Origin: CAWDMC01 sp963803295
Lineage (GTDB): Bacteria > Acidobacteriota > Terriglobia > UBA7540
Length of the DNA stretch: 64,000 nt
Direction of reading: 5' to 3'
NCBI GenBank assembly: GCA_963803295.1
Contig: CAWDMC010000005.1
Coordinates: forward strand, 186,001 to 250,000
How positions within the stretch are numbered: the stretch's first letter is position 1; each line of letters starts with the position of its first letter. The notes under the pieces were generated by a model that saw nothing but the letters and a program-made list of their open reading frames with translations, was not told the DNA's origin and ran no database searches. The translations under genes were made by a program, and so were the position numbers. Positions 33,490-41,002 of the stretch are shown here, piece after piece.

Positions 33490-33640
33490 CACGGCACGGA
33501 CTCTTTGTACCGTGGGGCTTGTGGATCTCCAGAACCAGCAATAGGTCCCAGCAATAGGAAGCATACTGTGGCTATCCGCTGACGCCGCCGATCCACCTCG
33601 GGGACAAACCGTCGGCCTGAGAGGGCGGTCGGGCGCATTT
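33490..33640 (+). repeat. dispersed hairpin repeat, copy C
   Basis: Stem CACGGCAC (33490-33497) with GTACCGTG (33507-33514), 7 of 8 pairs. GGGCTTGTGGATCTCCAG is identical to copy A; AACCAGCAATAGG and GAAGCATACTGTGGC follow; GTCGGCCTGAGAGGGCGG lies near 33611. It sits exactly where the DUF2326 gene loses its N-terminal part. Confidence 0.6.
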
Positions 33641-33704
33641 CCGGTGGCGCCACAAATCCTTGATATACCTGCGTCCATCATCCGCCTTTGGCGCAACCCC
33701 CGCG

Positions 33705-33719
33705 AGGAGGTTAACCATG
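33705..33719 (+). promoter_or_regulatory. orphan Shine-Dalgarno and start codon
   Basis: AGGAGG (33705-33710) followed by TTAACC and ATG (33717-33719), opening with MNVSDHVLPP. This looks like the first codons of a real gene. The first residues recall the N-terminus of thiamine-pyrophosphate-dependent enzymes, but the remainder is absent and the frame runs antisense to the next gene. Confidence 0.3.
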
Positions 33720-33793
33720 AACGTTTCTGACCACGTGCTGCCGCCATGCATCAGACGAACGAGGCATTCAGCGCGGAGGTCGTCCTTCGACGG

Positions 33794-35443
33794 CTACTCC
33801 CCCCGGCCGAGAGTTCTTCTGAACAGAACCCGCACACCCTCGCGCCATGGGTCGTTTATTCCCACCTGAATGACTTCAACGACAGGATCGAAATAGCGAA
33901 GAATCTGCCCGGTGCTCGAGTGGAAGCGAAAAGCCGGAGAGACCAGGTAGAGCAGGGGCGGCTCCGGGGAGAGTTCGAGCGAAGGGAAGTATCCGCGCGC
34001 CTTAAACTGGCCGCGCCGGTGCAGCCAGTTCACCCGCAGCCAGTAATCGAGTGCTTGGAGCGGCAGGTTGATCTCCTCCTGCACCTTGAGCTCGATTACC
34101 GCCAGCCGATTCCGCCCTCGTTGGTCGCGCACGGCGCCCAGAATATCGATGACGCCGCGATCGACGCCGGCCGCCGAGGTCCCTGCGAACGCGGGTACCT
34201 GCGGATAGAGGCAGCCGGGAACAAAGCGCGGATCGAGACGGGTGAGATCGCGGACCAACATGCTTTCGAGCCATCTTTCCGCCTGCAAGCGATAAAGCTC
34301 ATGCCGGGTGTCATCGCTCGCGGCGCAGCGGACTCGTACCACCCGGTTGAGGAAATGCGCGAACTCGGGCTCGTCGCTGGGTTCCAGGCGTCGAAAGGCC
34401 GGCGCGATTCCAAAAGAGAGGCGCGGCTCGGGTCCGGCCTCGGCCCGTGCCACCTCAAGCCCGTGGATGCGCAGGGAAACAAAATGACGCGCGGCATCGG
34501 CCACCAGGTCAACCCCTTCGCGCCGCTCGCCCAGGACCCGATGGAGCAGAGCTTCGAGAAACGGGCGCTCGGCCTCGAGCAGAGACTCACGGTCGCGCCG
34601 CAGAGGAAGCAAGGTTTCCACGTTGCCGAAGTCGGCGAGATCCAAGGGCGAGACGGTCAGGCTATTTCTTTCCTCAGAGTTCCAGGCGTAGATCTCGATG
34701 CCCGCCGCGTTTCCCGCCAGCCTCAGGTAAGCCGCGCGGTGAGCGTTGATCTCAGCGGCAAGGGGTGGCAGGAAGAGTTTCAGACCGGAAAAGGCAACGC
34801 GAGGGAAGTGCTGGCGGAGCCAATCGAGCCAGATCAGACCGAAAGCAAGCGCCGAATCCGCGGCAGCTTCGCCTTCTTCGCTACGGAGACCCAGAAAGGC
34901 CCAGGCTGGGATGCCACGCGCGGCAGGGCGCGCCCAGCCTCGGGTGTACCAGGCCGAAAAAGAATGCTCGCGGTCGGACCGCTGGCTGACCCGCTCGAAA
35001 TGCCAGCCCGCGTAGCGTTCCCGTAGCGCGGCGACAAGTGACTGGCGCGAGGCGGTGCGGTCGAAATTACGTTCCGCCGCCGTGCTGGCTCGCCGGCGCG
35101 GAGCGCCTTGGCTCGAGCCTGCAGGTGCGGCTGAGACCCCCGCCTCGCAGAATTCGAGCCGGCTCGACTCGTGCAGCGCCGATTTTCGGCACACGAGGCC
35201 GAGCCGGCCGGCCTCCGCGTAGGCGACGCGCTCGAGGCGCCTTACGAGTGAGCGGTCGCCATTCCAGGCTTCGAAGATTAACTTGCCGAATTCAATGGAG
35301 AACCGCCAGGTGCAATCCGAAAGATCGAAGACCTCGACCCCGTCCTCGATGAGCACGGGGTGGGAGAGCGAAGCGAGGAAACGCTCGACTTCATCTTTGA
35401 GCGAGTCAGGAGGGGCTGGTTCTTTTGACGAGGGGCGAATCAT
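33794..35443 (-). CDS. large PD-(D/E)XK nuclease-like protein
   Basis: 549 residues from the ATG at 35443; the longer frame to 35545 would overlap the secreted-protein gene on the other strand. The C-terminal part has GVIDILGAVRD followed about 15 residues later by LAVIELKVQEEINLPLQALDYW, near residues 430-465. This is the Asp ... Glu-x-Lys ... Gln pattern of PD-(D/E)XK restriction-like nucleases. The N-terminal 400 residues are unfamiliar, Arg-rich and with little low-complexity sequence. It is alone between repeat copy C and a divergent secreted protein. A DNA-targeting role is inferred from the fold signature only. Confidence 0.6.
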   Translation of the reverse strand: MIRPSSKEPAPPDSLKDEVERFLASLSHPVLIEDGVEVFDLSDCTWRFSIEFGKLIFEAWNGDRSLVRRLERVAYAEAGRLGLVCRKSALHESSRLEFCEAGVSAAPAGSSQGAPRRRASTAAERNFDRTASRQSLVAALRERYAGWHFERVSQRSDREHSFSAWYTRGWARPAARGIPAWAFLGLRSEEGEAAADSALAFGLIWLDWLRQHFPRVAFSGLKLFLPPLAAEINAHRAAYLRLAGNAAGIEIYAWNSEERNSLTVSPLDLADFGNVETLLPLRRDRESLLEAERPFLEALLHRVLGERREGVDLVADAARHFVSLRIHGLEVARAEAGPEPRLSFGIAPAFRRLEPSDEPEFAHFLNRVVRVRCAASDDTRHELYRLQAERWLESMLVRDLTRLDPRFVPGCLYPQVPAFAGTSAAGVDRGVIDILGAVRDQRGRNRLAVIELKVQEEINLPLQALDYWLRVNWLHRRGQFKARGYFPSLELSPEPPLLYLVSPAFRFHSSTGQILRYFDPVVEVIQVGINDPWREGVRVLFRRTLGRGE

Positions 35444-35536
35444 GCGAGTGTGGAACCTTCCGTCCGTCTGGCCGCGAGCGACAGAAGATGGTACCATTCC
35501 CCCATATCCGGATGGCAATGAAGGAGGAAGAACACC

Positions 35537-36028
35537 ATGGCTCATTCCGGCATGCCTCCCCTCAAGACTCTCTTGGTCTTCTCAATGCTGGCAGCAGCAG
35601 CGATCTGCTCCACAGCCTCTGGCCTGACCACTGAAAAAGTGTTTCGGGTGAGAGGCGCACGATTCTCTCTCGAAAATGCGACCGCTCCCGATTGCAAAAG
35701 TACCGATGGGCGGCCCACCTGCAGGACGCTGGTGGTTAAGCTGCCTCCCGGCTCCTGGATCATGGGCGCAGAGGCTTTCGTGAAGAACAGCGCGGAGGAA
35801 CAGTGGTACGGTCCCTGCCCCAGCGAGCCAAGGTCGCGATCCACCAACTGTGCGGCCCTGATCGGTTCCATCCGCTTGCTCGACGGCTACCAAGTGCGGC
35901 GTTCAGCGCAGGGCATCGAGTTGTCGTCGACCGTCGTAAATTGGGCGAAAAGTGACCGGGACATTCGTCTGGTGGTTCACTACAGCGATGGCCCTCTTTA
36001 CGATGACGCATTAAGCCCCTCACTGTGA
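35537..36028 (+). CDS. secreted hypothetical protein with disulfide-type cysteines
   Basis: 163 residues, ATG at 35537 with AAGGAGG about 9 bases upstream, an excellent ribosome site. N-terminal signal peptide (LKTLLVFSMLAAAAICSTASG). The mature part of about 135 residues has four to five Cys (CKSTDGRPTC, GPCPSEP, STNCAAL) that could form two disulfides, and beta-rich segments (TLVVKLPPGSWIMGAEAFVK, DIRLVVHYSDG). No family recognised. Divergent from the nuclease-like gene. Confidence 0.65.
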   Translation: MAHSGMPPLKTLLVFSMLAAAAICSTASGLTTEKVFRVRGARFSLENATAPDCKSTDGRPTCRTLVVKLPPGSWIMGAEAFVKNSAEEQWYGPCPSEPRSRSTNCAALIGSIRLLDGYQVRRSAQGIELSSTVVNWAKSDRDIRLVVHYSDGPLYDDALSPSL

Positions 36029-36068
36029 GTTCTGACACTCAATGCGGCGAGAGTCCTCGAGAGGCGTC

Positions 36069-36147
36069 CATCCTGAGCATCGCGAAGGATCTCGCTGTGT
36101 ACTTTCGGGGCAAGATTCTTCGTCGCGTTTCGCTCCTCAGAATGACG
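36069..36147. repeat. CATCCTGAG...CTCAGAATG inverted-end repeat
   Basis: CATCCTGAG (36069-36077) and CTCAGAATGACG (36136-36147) bound a 79-base element containing GCGAAGGATCTCGCTGTG. A half copy is at 29630. The motif is of the kind that is dispersed in many acidobacterial chromosomes (general knowledge). Confidence 0.5.
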
Positions 36148-36205
36148 GTAGCGGGTAAATCCTTCCGCAACTTGCTAGCCTAGAGTAGTCACGTCGCGGT
36201 GTTAG

Positions 36206-36321
36206 TGAGCATTACAAACCACAGTGACACTCAACTCTGTAGCGGCCCGTCCTCACCGCCGAAAACGCCGGTGGGGACACCTGCGCTACAGTAAGGCCGT
36301 CACTATGATTTGTAATACTCA
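36206..36321. repeat. MITE-like palindromic element
   Basis: Two 23-base terminal inverted repeats match at 20 of 23 positions: TGAGCATTACAAACCACAG with TGAC (36206-36228) against its complement at 36299-36321. Inside them is a second palindrome, CTGTAGCG...CGCTACAG (36237-36291), containing GCCGGTGGGGACACC. Related inner palindromes occur at 61711 and 60467. Confidence 0.65.
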
Positions 36322-36399
36322 CGGCGCTCATAGAGATCCCTTGACACCCACTCTACGCCCACAGTATACTTTACGAGGCTAGACGAGTGCCCGCGGCCC

Positions 36400-36692
36400 A
36401 TGAGCCCACCAGAGAGCCATCTCTTTGCCCCCCTCTTGCGCGGGGAATTCCACCTGCAAGGCGTGCGCGACCTGCGTGAGGCGCTGTCGCCTTCTCCTCC
36501 GAACGACTCTGCTCACCGCCGTCGCGCCGCCCGTACCACCCAACAATTGCGCTTGCTGCGCGCCCGTGGACTTATCTTATCTGTCGCTTCGGACGAACTT
36601 ACTATTACGGTACCGCGCAGAAAGGCCAACAGGTGATGAATACCGCCCTAAAATTTAGCCAGACCGATGTAGCTCTCCTGGCAACCTGGTAG
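36400..36692 (+). pseudogene. winged-helix-type C-terminal remnant, frameshifted
   Basis: The first frame has RGEFHLQGVRDLREAL and RTTQQLRLLRARGLI, resembling the DNA-binding end of a widespread acidobacterial transposon- or phage-related protein. After about codon 65 the sense continues in another frame as YYGTAQKGQQVMNTALKF and VALLATW, ending at 36690-36692. The N-terminal bulk is missing. Treated as a decayed fragment. Confidence 0.45.
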
Positions 36693-36856
36693 TGGTACAG
36701 TTTCGAAAATGTACCACTACCGGCAACCTGAAAAGCTTGCCAAAAAAAGAAATTACGGCCTTGCAATACAGAGTCTTTTGGGGAAGAAGGCTCTGCACTG
36801 CCTCGTTTCTCGTTGCCCCTCACCCTTGACCCTCCGAATCGGCTAAGCTCAGAGCT

Positions 36857-38008
36857 GTGGATGCACTGACGTCAGTCCGATTCGAGGCCGCGGTCGCCTC
36901 CGAGTCTTTCTTTGACAGCTTCCCCGCCTCGCCGACGGTTTTCATGATCGGCCTTCGCGCCGGCACCTCGGAAGATGCCCCGCCTTACCTCGCCCGAACC
37001 GTGGATCTGCGCCGCCGGCTGAAACGGCTCCTGGCCTCGCGCCCGGAACAGGCGACGAGCGCACGCCTGCTCGACCTGCGTTCGCTCGCTACCCGCATCG
37101 ACTATCGCCCGGTCGGATCGAATTTCGAGGCACAATGGATGTTGTACCAGCTGAACCGGCGCTATTACCCGCACGCCTGGCAGCGCCGACTGCGGCTGAA
37201 ACCGCCCGCCCTGCTGAAGATCAACCTGGAAAATCGCTTTCCGCGCTGCTATCCCACCCGGAGAATCGCGCGTGACCGGTCACTCTACTATGGGCCGTTC
37301 CCTTCACGCGCCGCCGCCGAACGCTTCTCCGCCGAGTTCCTCGATTTCTTCGAGGTCCGCCGTTGTGTCGAGGACCTCAACCCGGATCCTTCGCATCCCG
37401 GCTGCATTTATTCGCAGATGCGCATGTGCCTCGCACCCTGTTTCAAGGGATGTACGGACGAAGAGTACAAGGCGGAGGTCAGCCAGGTGGTGGGATTCCT
37501 CGATTCCGAAGGCAAGACGCTAGTTGGCTCGCTCTCGACGGAACGCGAACAGGCATCCGAAGCTCTCGATTTCGAGCAGGCGGGCAGGCTCCATCGCAAG
37601 CTCGAGAAGGTCAATGAGGTGCTGCGCCTTCGTCCCGGACTCGTTCGCAACCTGGCCAACCTTCACGCGGTGATGCTGCAGGCCGCAGCCGAGCCGAAGA
37701 CGGTAGTCTTCTTTCGGATCGCCGGCGGCGAGATCCAGGGTTCCGCCAGCCTTTCTTTGGACGAGCGTGTCTCCTCGCCTGTCCCGCTGGATGAACAGAT
37801 CCGAGAACTCCTCGGGCCGGCCGCCATAGGTCCCAAGCAAAGCGTTGCGCCTTGGGAGCATCTGAGCTTGCTGGCACGCTGGTATTACTCGAGCTTCCGC
37901 CAGGGCGAACTGGTGATGCTGCCCCCCAACCAGGAAATCCCTCACGCCCGGCTGATCCGCCTTTGCCGCAAGATCATCGAAACTAAGCCGAGGCACCAAC
38001 CAAACTGA
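36857..38008 (+). CDS. UvrC/Cho-like excinuclease with Fe-S cysteine cluster and degenerate GIY-YIG
   Basis: 383 residues, GTG start at 36857. It covers the N-terminal half of UvrC: a GIY-YIG-like domain (PTVFMIGL ... PYLARTVDLRRRL) in which the usual GIY and YIG tyrosines are replaced. Next comes the Cys cluster RRCVEDLNPDPSHPGC then MRMCLAPC near residues 170-195, matching UvrC's Fe-S ligands. A UVR-type helical pair follows (EQASEALDFEQAGRLHRKLE split). No C-terminal RNase H-like nuclease is present, as in Cho. Active-site decay suggests altered function or DNA-binding only. Confidence 0.75.
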   Translation: MDALTSVRFEAAVASESFFDSFPASPTVFMIGLRAGTSEDAPPYLARTVDLRRRLKRLLASRPEQATSARLLDLRSLATRIDYRPVGSNFEAQWMLYQLNRRYYPHAWQRRLRLKPPALLKINLENRFPRCYPTRRIARDRSLYYGPFPSRAAAERFSAEFLDFFEVRRCVEDLNPDPSHPGCIYSQMRMCLAPCFKGCTDEEYKAEVSQVVGFLDSEGKTLVGSLSTEREQASEALDFEQAGRLHRKLEKVNEVLRLRPGLVRNLANLHAVMLQAAAEPKTVVFFRIAGGEIQGSASLSLDERVSSPVPLDEQIRELLGPAAIGPKQSVAPWEHLSLLARWYYSSFRQGELVMLPPNQEIPHARLIRLCRKIIETKPRHQPN

Positions 38009-38071
38009 CAGGCTGGCGCAGACGTTTCTTGTCAGGTCTGCGACTTTTGAAGAGGAATCCGGCCGGCGCAG
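38009..38071 (+). repeat. GCAGAC-type REP-like repeat, copy 2, beside RAYT remnant
   Basis: GGCTGGCGCAGAC, GTTTCTTGTCAG and GTCTGCGACTTTTGAAG (38013-38050) match the minus-strand copy at 25905-25945. It lies next to the 3' end of a RAYT remnant, as cognate REP sequences do. Confidence 0.5.
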
Positions 38072-38262
38072 TCAACTGAGTCGATCCATTCTCAATACCG
38101 ATGCATCCTCCAGATAATAGAATCTGAAATTGGACCATCGCCACTGATCGGGAGACGCGACTGAGCCGCCCTTTACGGCATTGCCGTGCATATACTGGAG
38201 TTTCTCCAGCCGCTTCTTCTCAGTAAGGAACTCTGGCTGGAGGTCCCATGCCGTCCTCGGGG
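38072..38262 (-). pseudogene. REP-associated tyrosine transposase (RAYT) C-terminal remnant 1
   Basis: Minus-strand translation ending at the TGA 38072-38074 reads EFLTEKKRLEKLQYMHGNAVKGG then SPDQWRWSNFRFYYLED, the typical end of RAYT/Y1 transposases (EKLxYMHxNPVKRG ... WxWSSFxYY). The catalytic HUH and Tyr parts are missing. Not an intact gene. Confidence 0.7.
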
Positions 38263-38476
38263 CAGCGGACTGATGGGATCAAATCATCACTGTATTTCGC
38301 GATTTCTTTTGCTTTTTCGGCGTACCGCGCCGGGGTGAGATCGGAAGAGTGATCGGCGCCAACAACCCACGCGAGACCGCTTGAGAGCGCCACCTCCCGG
38401 TCTTACACCCAGGGGAGCGCCTCGCTCGGCGGGATTATCAGTAAAGGCCGAGGTGGAAATGCAGGTCGCCGCGATA
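38263..38476. other. uninterpreted accessory stretch
   Basis: About 210 bases between the RAYT remnant and the decayed genes. No feature recognised. Confidence 0.4.
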
Positions 38477-39070
38477 CTAACCGGGCAATTGCGGAAGCAG
38501 AGGAGCCTTCGATTGTACCCGAAGGTAAACGTCGGGCACGTTGACGCCGGTCAAAGCGAAGACCACCGGAGGAGTGGTCGCATCTGTGGCGTGCCTGGAT
38601 CTGGATAATGGCGTGCGAGGTATGCTTGGACTTCGCCTTTGGGCGGCACGGCCAGAGTCTTTTTGAAGCGGTCGACGACGACGAAGGGGCGCGTTCCCGA
38701 GCGCGTCGAACGAGAACTTCCTGCTCCCACCGAGCAACAGCGGATCGTCCGCGAATCTTATAGTCGGAGCGGCCGGCCTGAAAAATAGGTTGATTCCCAG
38801 CAGGTTCAAGGGATCGGGCTTGAGGTATTCCTCCGGGCCAGTGCTGTGCGCCGTCTTTTCAACTCCGTTGATGATTTCCGCAAAGACCGGCAGATTCGGA
38901 TCGACCGGGTCGCGCAACCAGCGCGGTGCGTGGGCCCCGGAAAAACACGCCGGTGGCCGAGGCCTGTTGCTTCAGCTGCTCCTGGAGGCTGCTTAGAAGG
39001 TCTTGGGTCTGTTGGGTGAGGGCCGGAGCCGTGAGGAGAAAACCGACCAGTAGAGGCCGAAAACGCGAGA
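38477..39070 (-). pseudogene. decayed gene of unknown family with signal-peptide-like start
   Basis: In one frame near 39060-38950: RPLLVGFLLTAPALTQQ, a signal-like stretch, then DLLSSLQEQLKQQASATGVFF. After a frameshift near 38945 the sense continues as AHAPRWLRDPVDPNLPVFAE and NLLGINLFFRP down to 38477. It looks like a secreted protein broken by at least one indel. The family is not recognised. Confidence 0.35.
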
Positions 39071-39072
39071 CG

Positions 39073-39425
39073 TCATTCGTTCCTGCATCCTGGCGGCGCT
39101 CTACCCGGCGCCGAAAACGGCCGGTCGAACTTCATAAGGGGAGTAAGCTGCTTCATGATCCCCAGCGCAGTTCGAATGGGAATGCATTCGCTCGCGTCCC
39201 CACACAGCCCGAGGACCTTGCCCTCCCCATCGAGCAAAGGAGCGCCCGCTTCACCGGGATTGAACACGTGATCCACCCTGAGCAAAGGCTGGCTGGCGCC
39301 GGCCGATACACGGACCGGGGAGGACTGCGGCTTTGTCGTTGACTGGCTGAGCGCAAAAGGAAATCCCAGAAGGATCGCTTTCGTCGCACTTCCGGCCGTT
39401 TCAGGCTGAACATCGGTTGAAGCGA
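39073..39425 (-). pseudogene. trypsin/HtrA-like protease C-terminal fragment
   Basis: FNPGEAGAPLLDGEGKVLGL near the middle corresponds to the GNSGGPLL active-site region of S1/HtrA-type proteases, but the catalytic Ser-containing tripeptide is replaced by EAG. CIPIRTALGIMKQL, typical of the last strand and helix, follows. The fragment abuts the DUF1553 remnant at about 39420-39440 with no start codon of its own. Confidence 0.45.
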
Positions 39426-39429
39426 CAGC

Positions 39430-40995
39430 CGAATCCAGCAGTTAGAAGCCTCACCATGATCCGCTTTGTACGAATCGCCGAACGAGAGTTCCTCCCACAA
39501 TCCCGGCGGCTGGTACGGCTTTACCGGGGGGCCGCCGACCTTTTCTACGAGCAGCCCCTGAGAGGGCCAGAGCCTGATCGCGGATCACCTGTGTCGGCTG
39601 CCGAACGCGCGGATCGCGAGCGAGCAGGCGGTTCTCAGGATCCTTTTCAAGTAATCCAGCGGATGTCGTGTAAGACTGCCGATAGGTTGAACTCATAATG
39701 ATCGATTTGAGGATAGCCTTAACGTCCCAGCCACGCTCCATGAAGTCTATGGCAAGCCAATCTAAATTTTAGCACCTCAGGATAGACAGGCCAGTCATTC
39801 TGGGAGCCAAAGTCCGTCACCGTTTTCACTAAACCAACACCAAACAGCATCTGCCAGAACCGGTTGACAGTGACGCGCGCGGTCAAGGGATTTGAGCGAC
39901 TGACGAGCCATCGCGCCAAGACCAGGCGATTGTTGGGGTAGTCCGGCGGCATGGGGGGAAGAACTGCGGCAGGCCCGCGAACACCATGCGCATCGTAGGC
40001 TCCACGCTTCAGGATGAAGGCATCCGCGGCAGACCTTCTTTCATCACCATCACTGTCGGAATCGAGTCATAAAACTCCTGGCGCTCCTCCGGACATCGGC
40101 CAGAGATTGGCGGGCTTGCTGCACGTTGCGAGGCGGAAACTGATCGAGAAAACAATAAGCGAGTTTGTCAGACTGGGCTGGGTTCCGCCGGTTGAGTTCG
40201 AGGGGAGCCGTGGTTTCCAGGCGCATCCCTAGGTCAGTCCACCGAACCGTGTAGTGAAAACGAAGTTTGCCGTCACGCAGATAGAGTCCATAGCCCTGCC
40301 CCTGGTGCTGATCCTCCACGCTCGACATGATGGCACCGTTCGGCGCCGTCGGATAGATCCAGGCAGCCGGTGTGAACGGATCCAGATAATTGAAGTTCGC
40401 GGCCTTGACTGCGTTAATGAAGGTCTGGCCGTCACGCTGCGCTGCCCGCCCGATCTTGCCTGGAACGAAGGCCAGAGGCGTGTCCGGGAGCCGTTGCGTC
40501 ACTTTTGGCTACAGCCGCGACAGGTGCGCTCACCATCGGCGTTTTCAGGTCATCCGCTGCTTTCTGTTGGTCACCGCTTGGCGAGTGGTCGAAGCATCCG
40601 CTCATAAACCTCCGTGTCTTCGCGAAGGCTGCCATCCAGGGGGAAGTGCAGCACCAAGCCGTCCCGAATGTTCCAGTCAGAGACTTGGGAGTTCTTCAGC
40701 CAAAGCTCCCAGGAGCGCTGACTCCTCGCCAACTCCGGCTTCATGCGCTCGTAGATTCGGTTGGCCACCGCGATCTGCGCGTCAAGCTTCCCGATTTCGC
40801 TTCCTGCTCCGGCGTCGGAAGTTTGAAGTAGGGTTGTTCGTTGCCAAAGTTATAGACGAACCCTTTCTCCGGCGCATTGTTGAAGTAGGCGAAAAGCTGG
40901 TATTACTCTTTCTGCAGGACAGGGGTCAGCAGCCAGGGCTCTTGAATCTGCAACTATTCTGTGAGCTGGGCGAGTCTCCCGAGAGATATTTGGCT
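39430..40995 (-). pseudogene. PSD1/DUF1549-LamG-DUF1553 protein, fragmented
   Basis: Minus-strand pieces in several frames follow the order of planctomycete/acidobacterial PSD1 proteins. These are AYFNNAPEKGFVYNFGNEQP (DUF1549 end, about 40920-40830), VLHFPLDGSL and WIYPTAPNGAIMS with LRFHYTVRW (LamG-like, 40770-40200), then LARWLVSRSNPLTARVTVNRFWQ (DUF1553, about 39920) and SSTYRQSYTTSAGLL (39690). At least four frameshifts are needed to join them, and the N-terminal cytochrome part is absent. It begins right after the 3' end of the GH97 gene. Confidence 0.65.
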
Positions 40996-41002
40996 TGACC
41001 CA

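Larger units (their letters stand above)
36029..36399. other. repeat-rich intergenic region
   Basis: About 370 bases with no gene. It contains a CATCCTGAG-type inverted repeat and a MITE-like palindromic element, both listed separately. Confidence 0.6.

Noticed and set aside
29520..33640. Integron attC-like sites for the three hairpin repeats
   Set aside because: No GTTRRRY core sites at the expected ends and no integrase in the window; spacing and structure differ from attC.
33746..35026. Long open frame on the plus strand
   Set aside because: It is antisense to the nuclease-like gene, which has better protein features and a structural signature.
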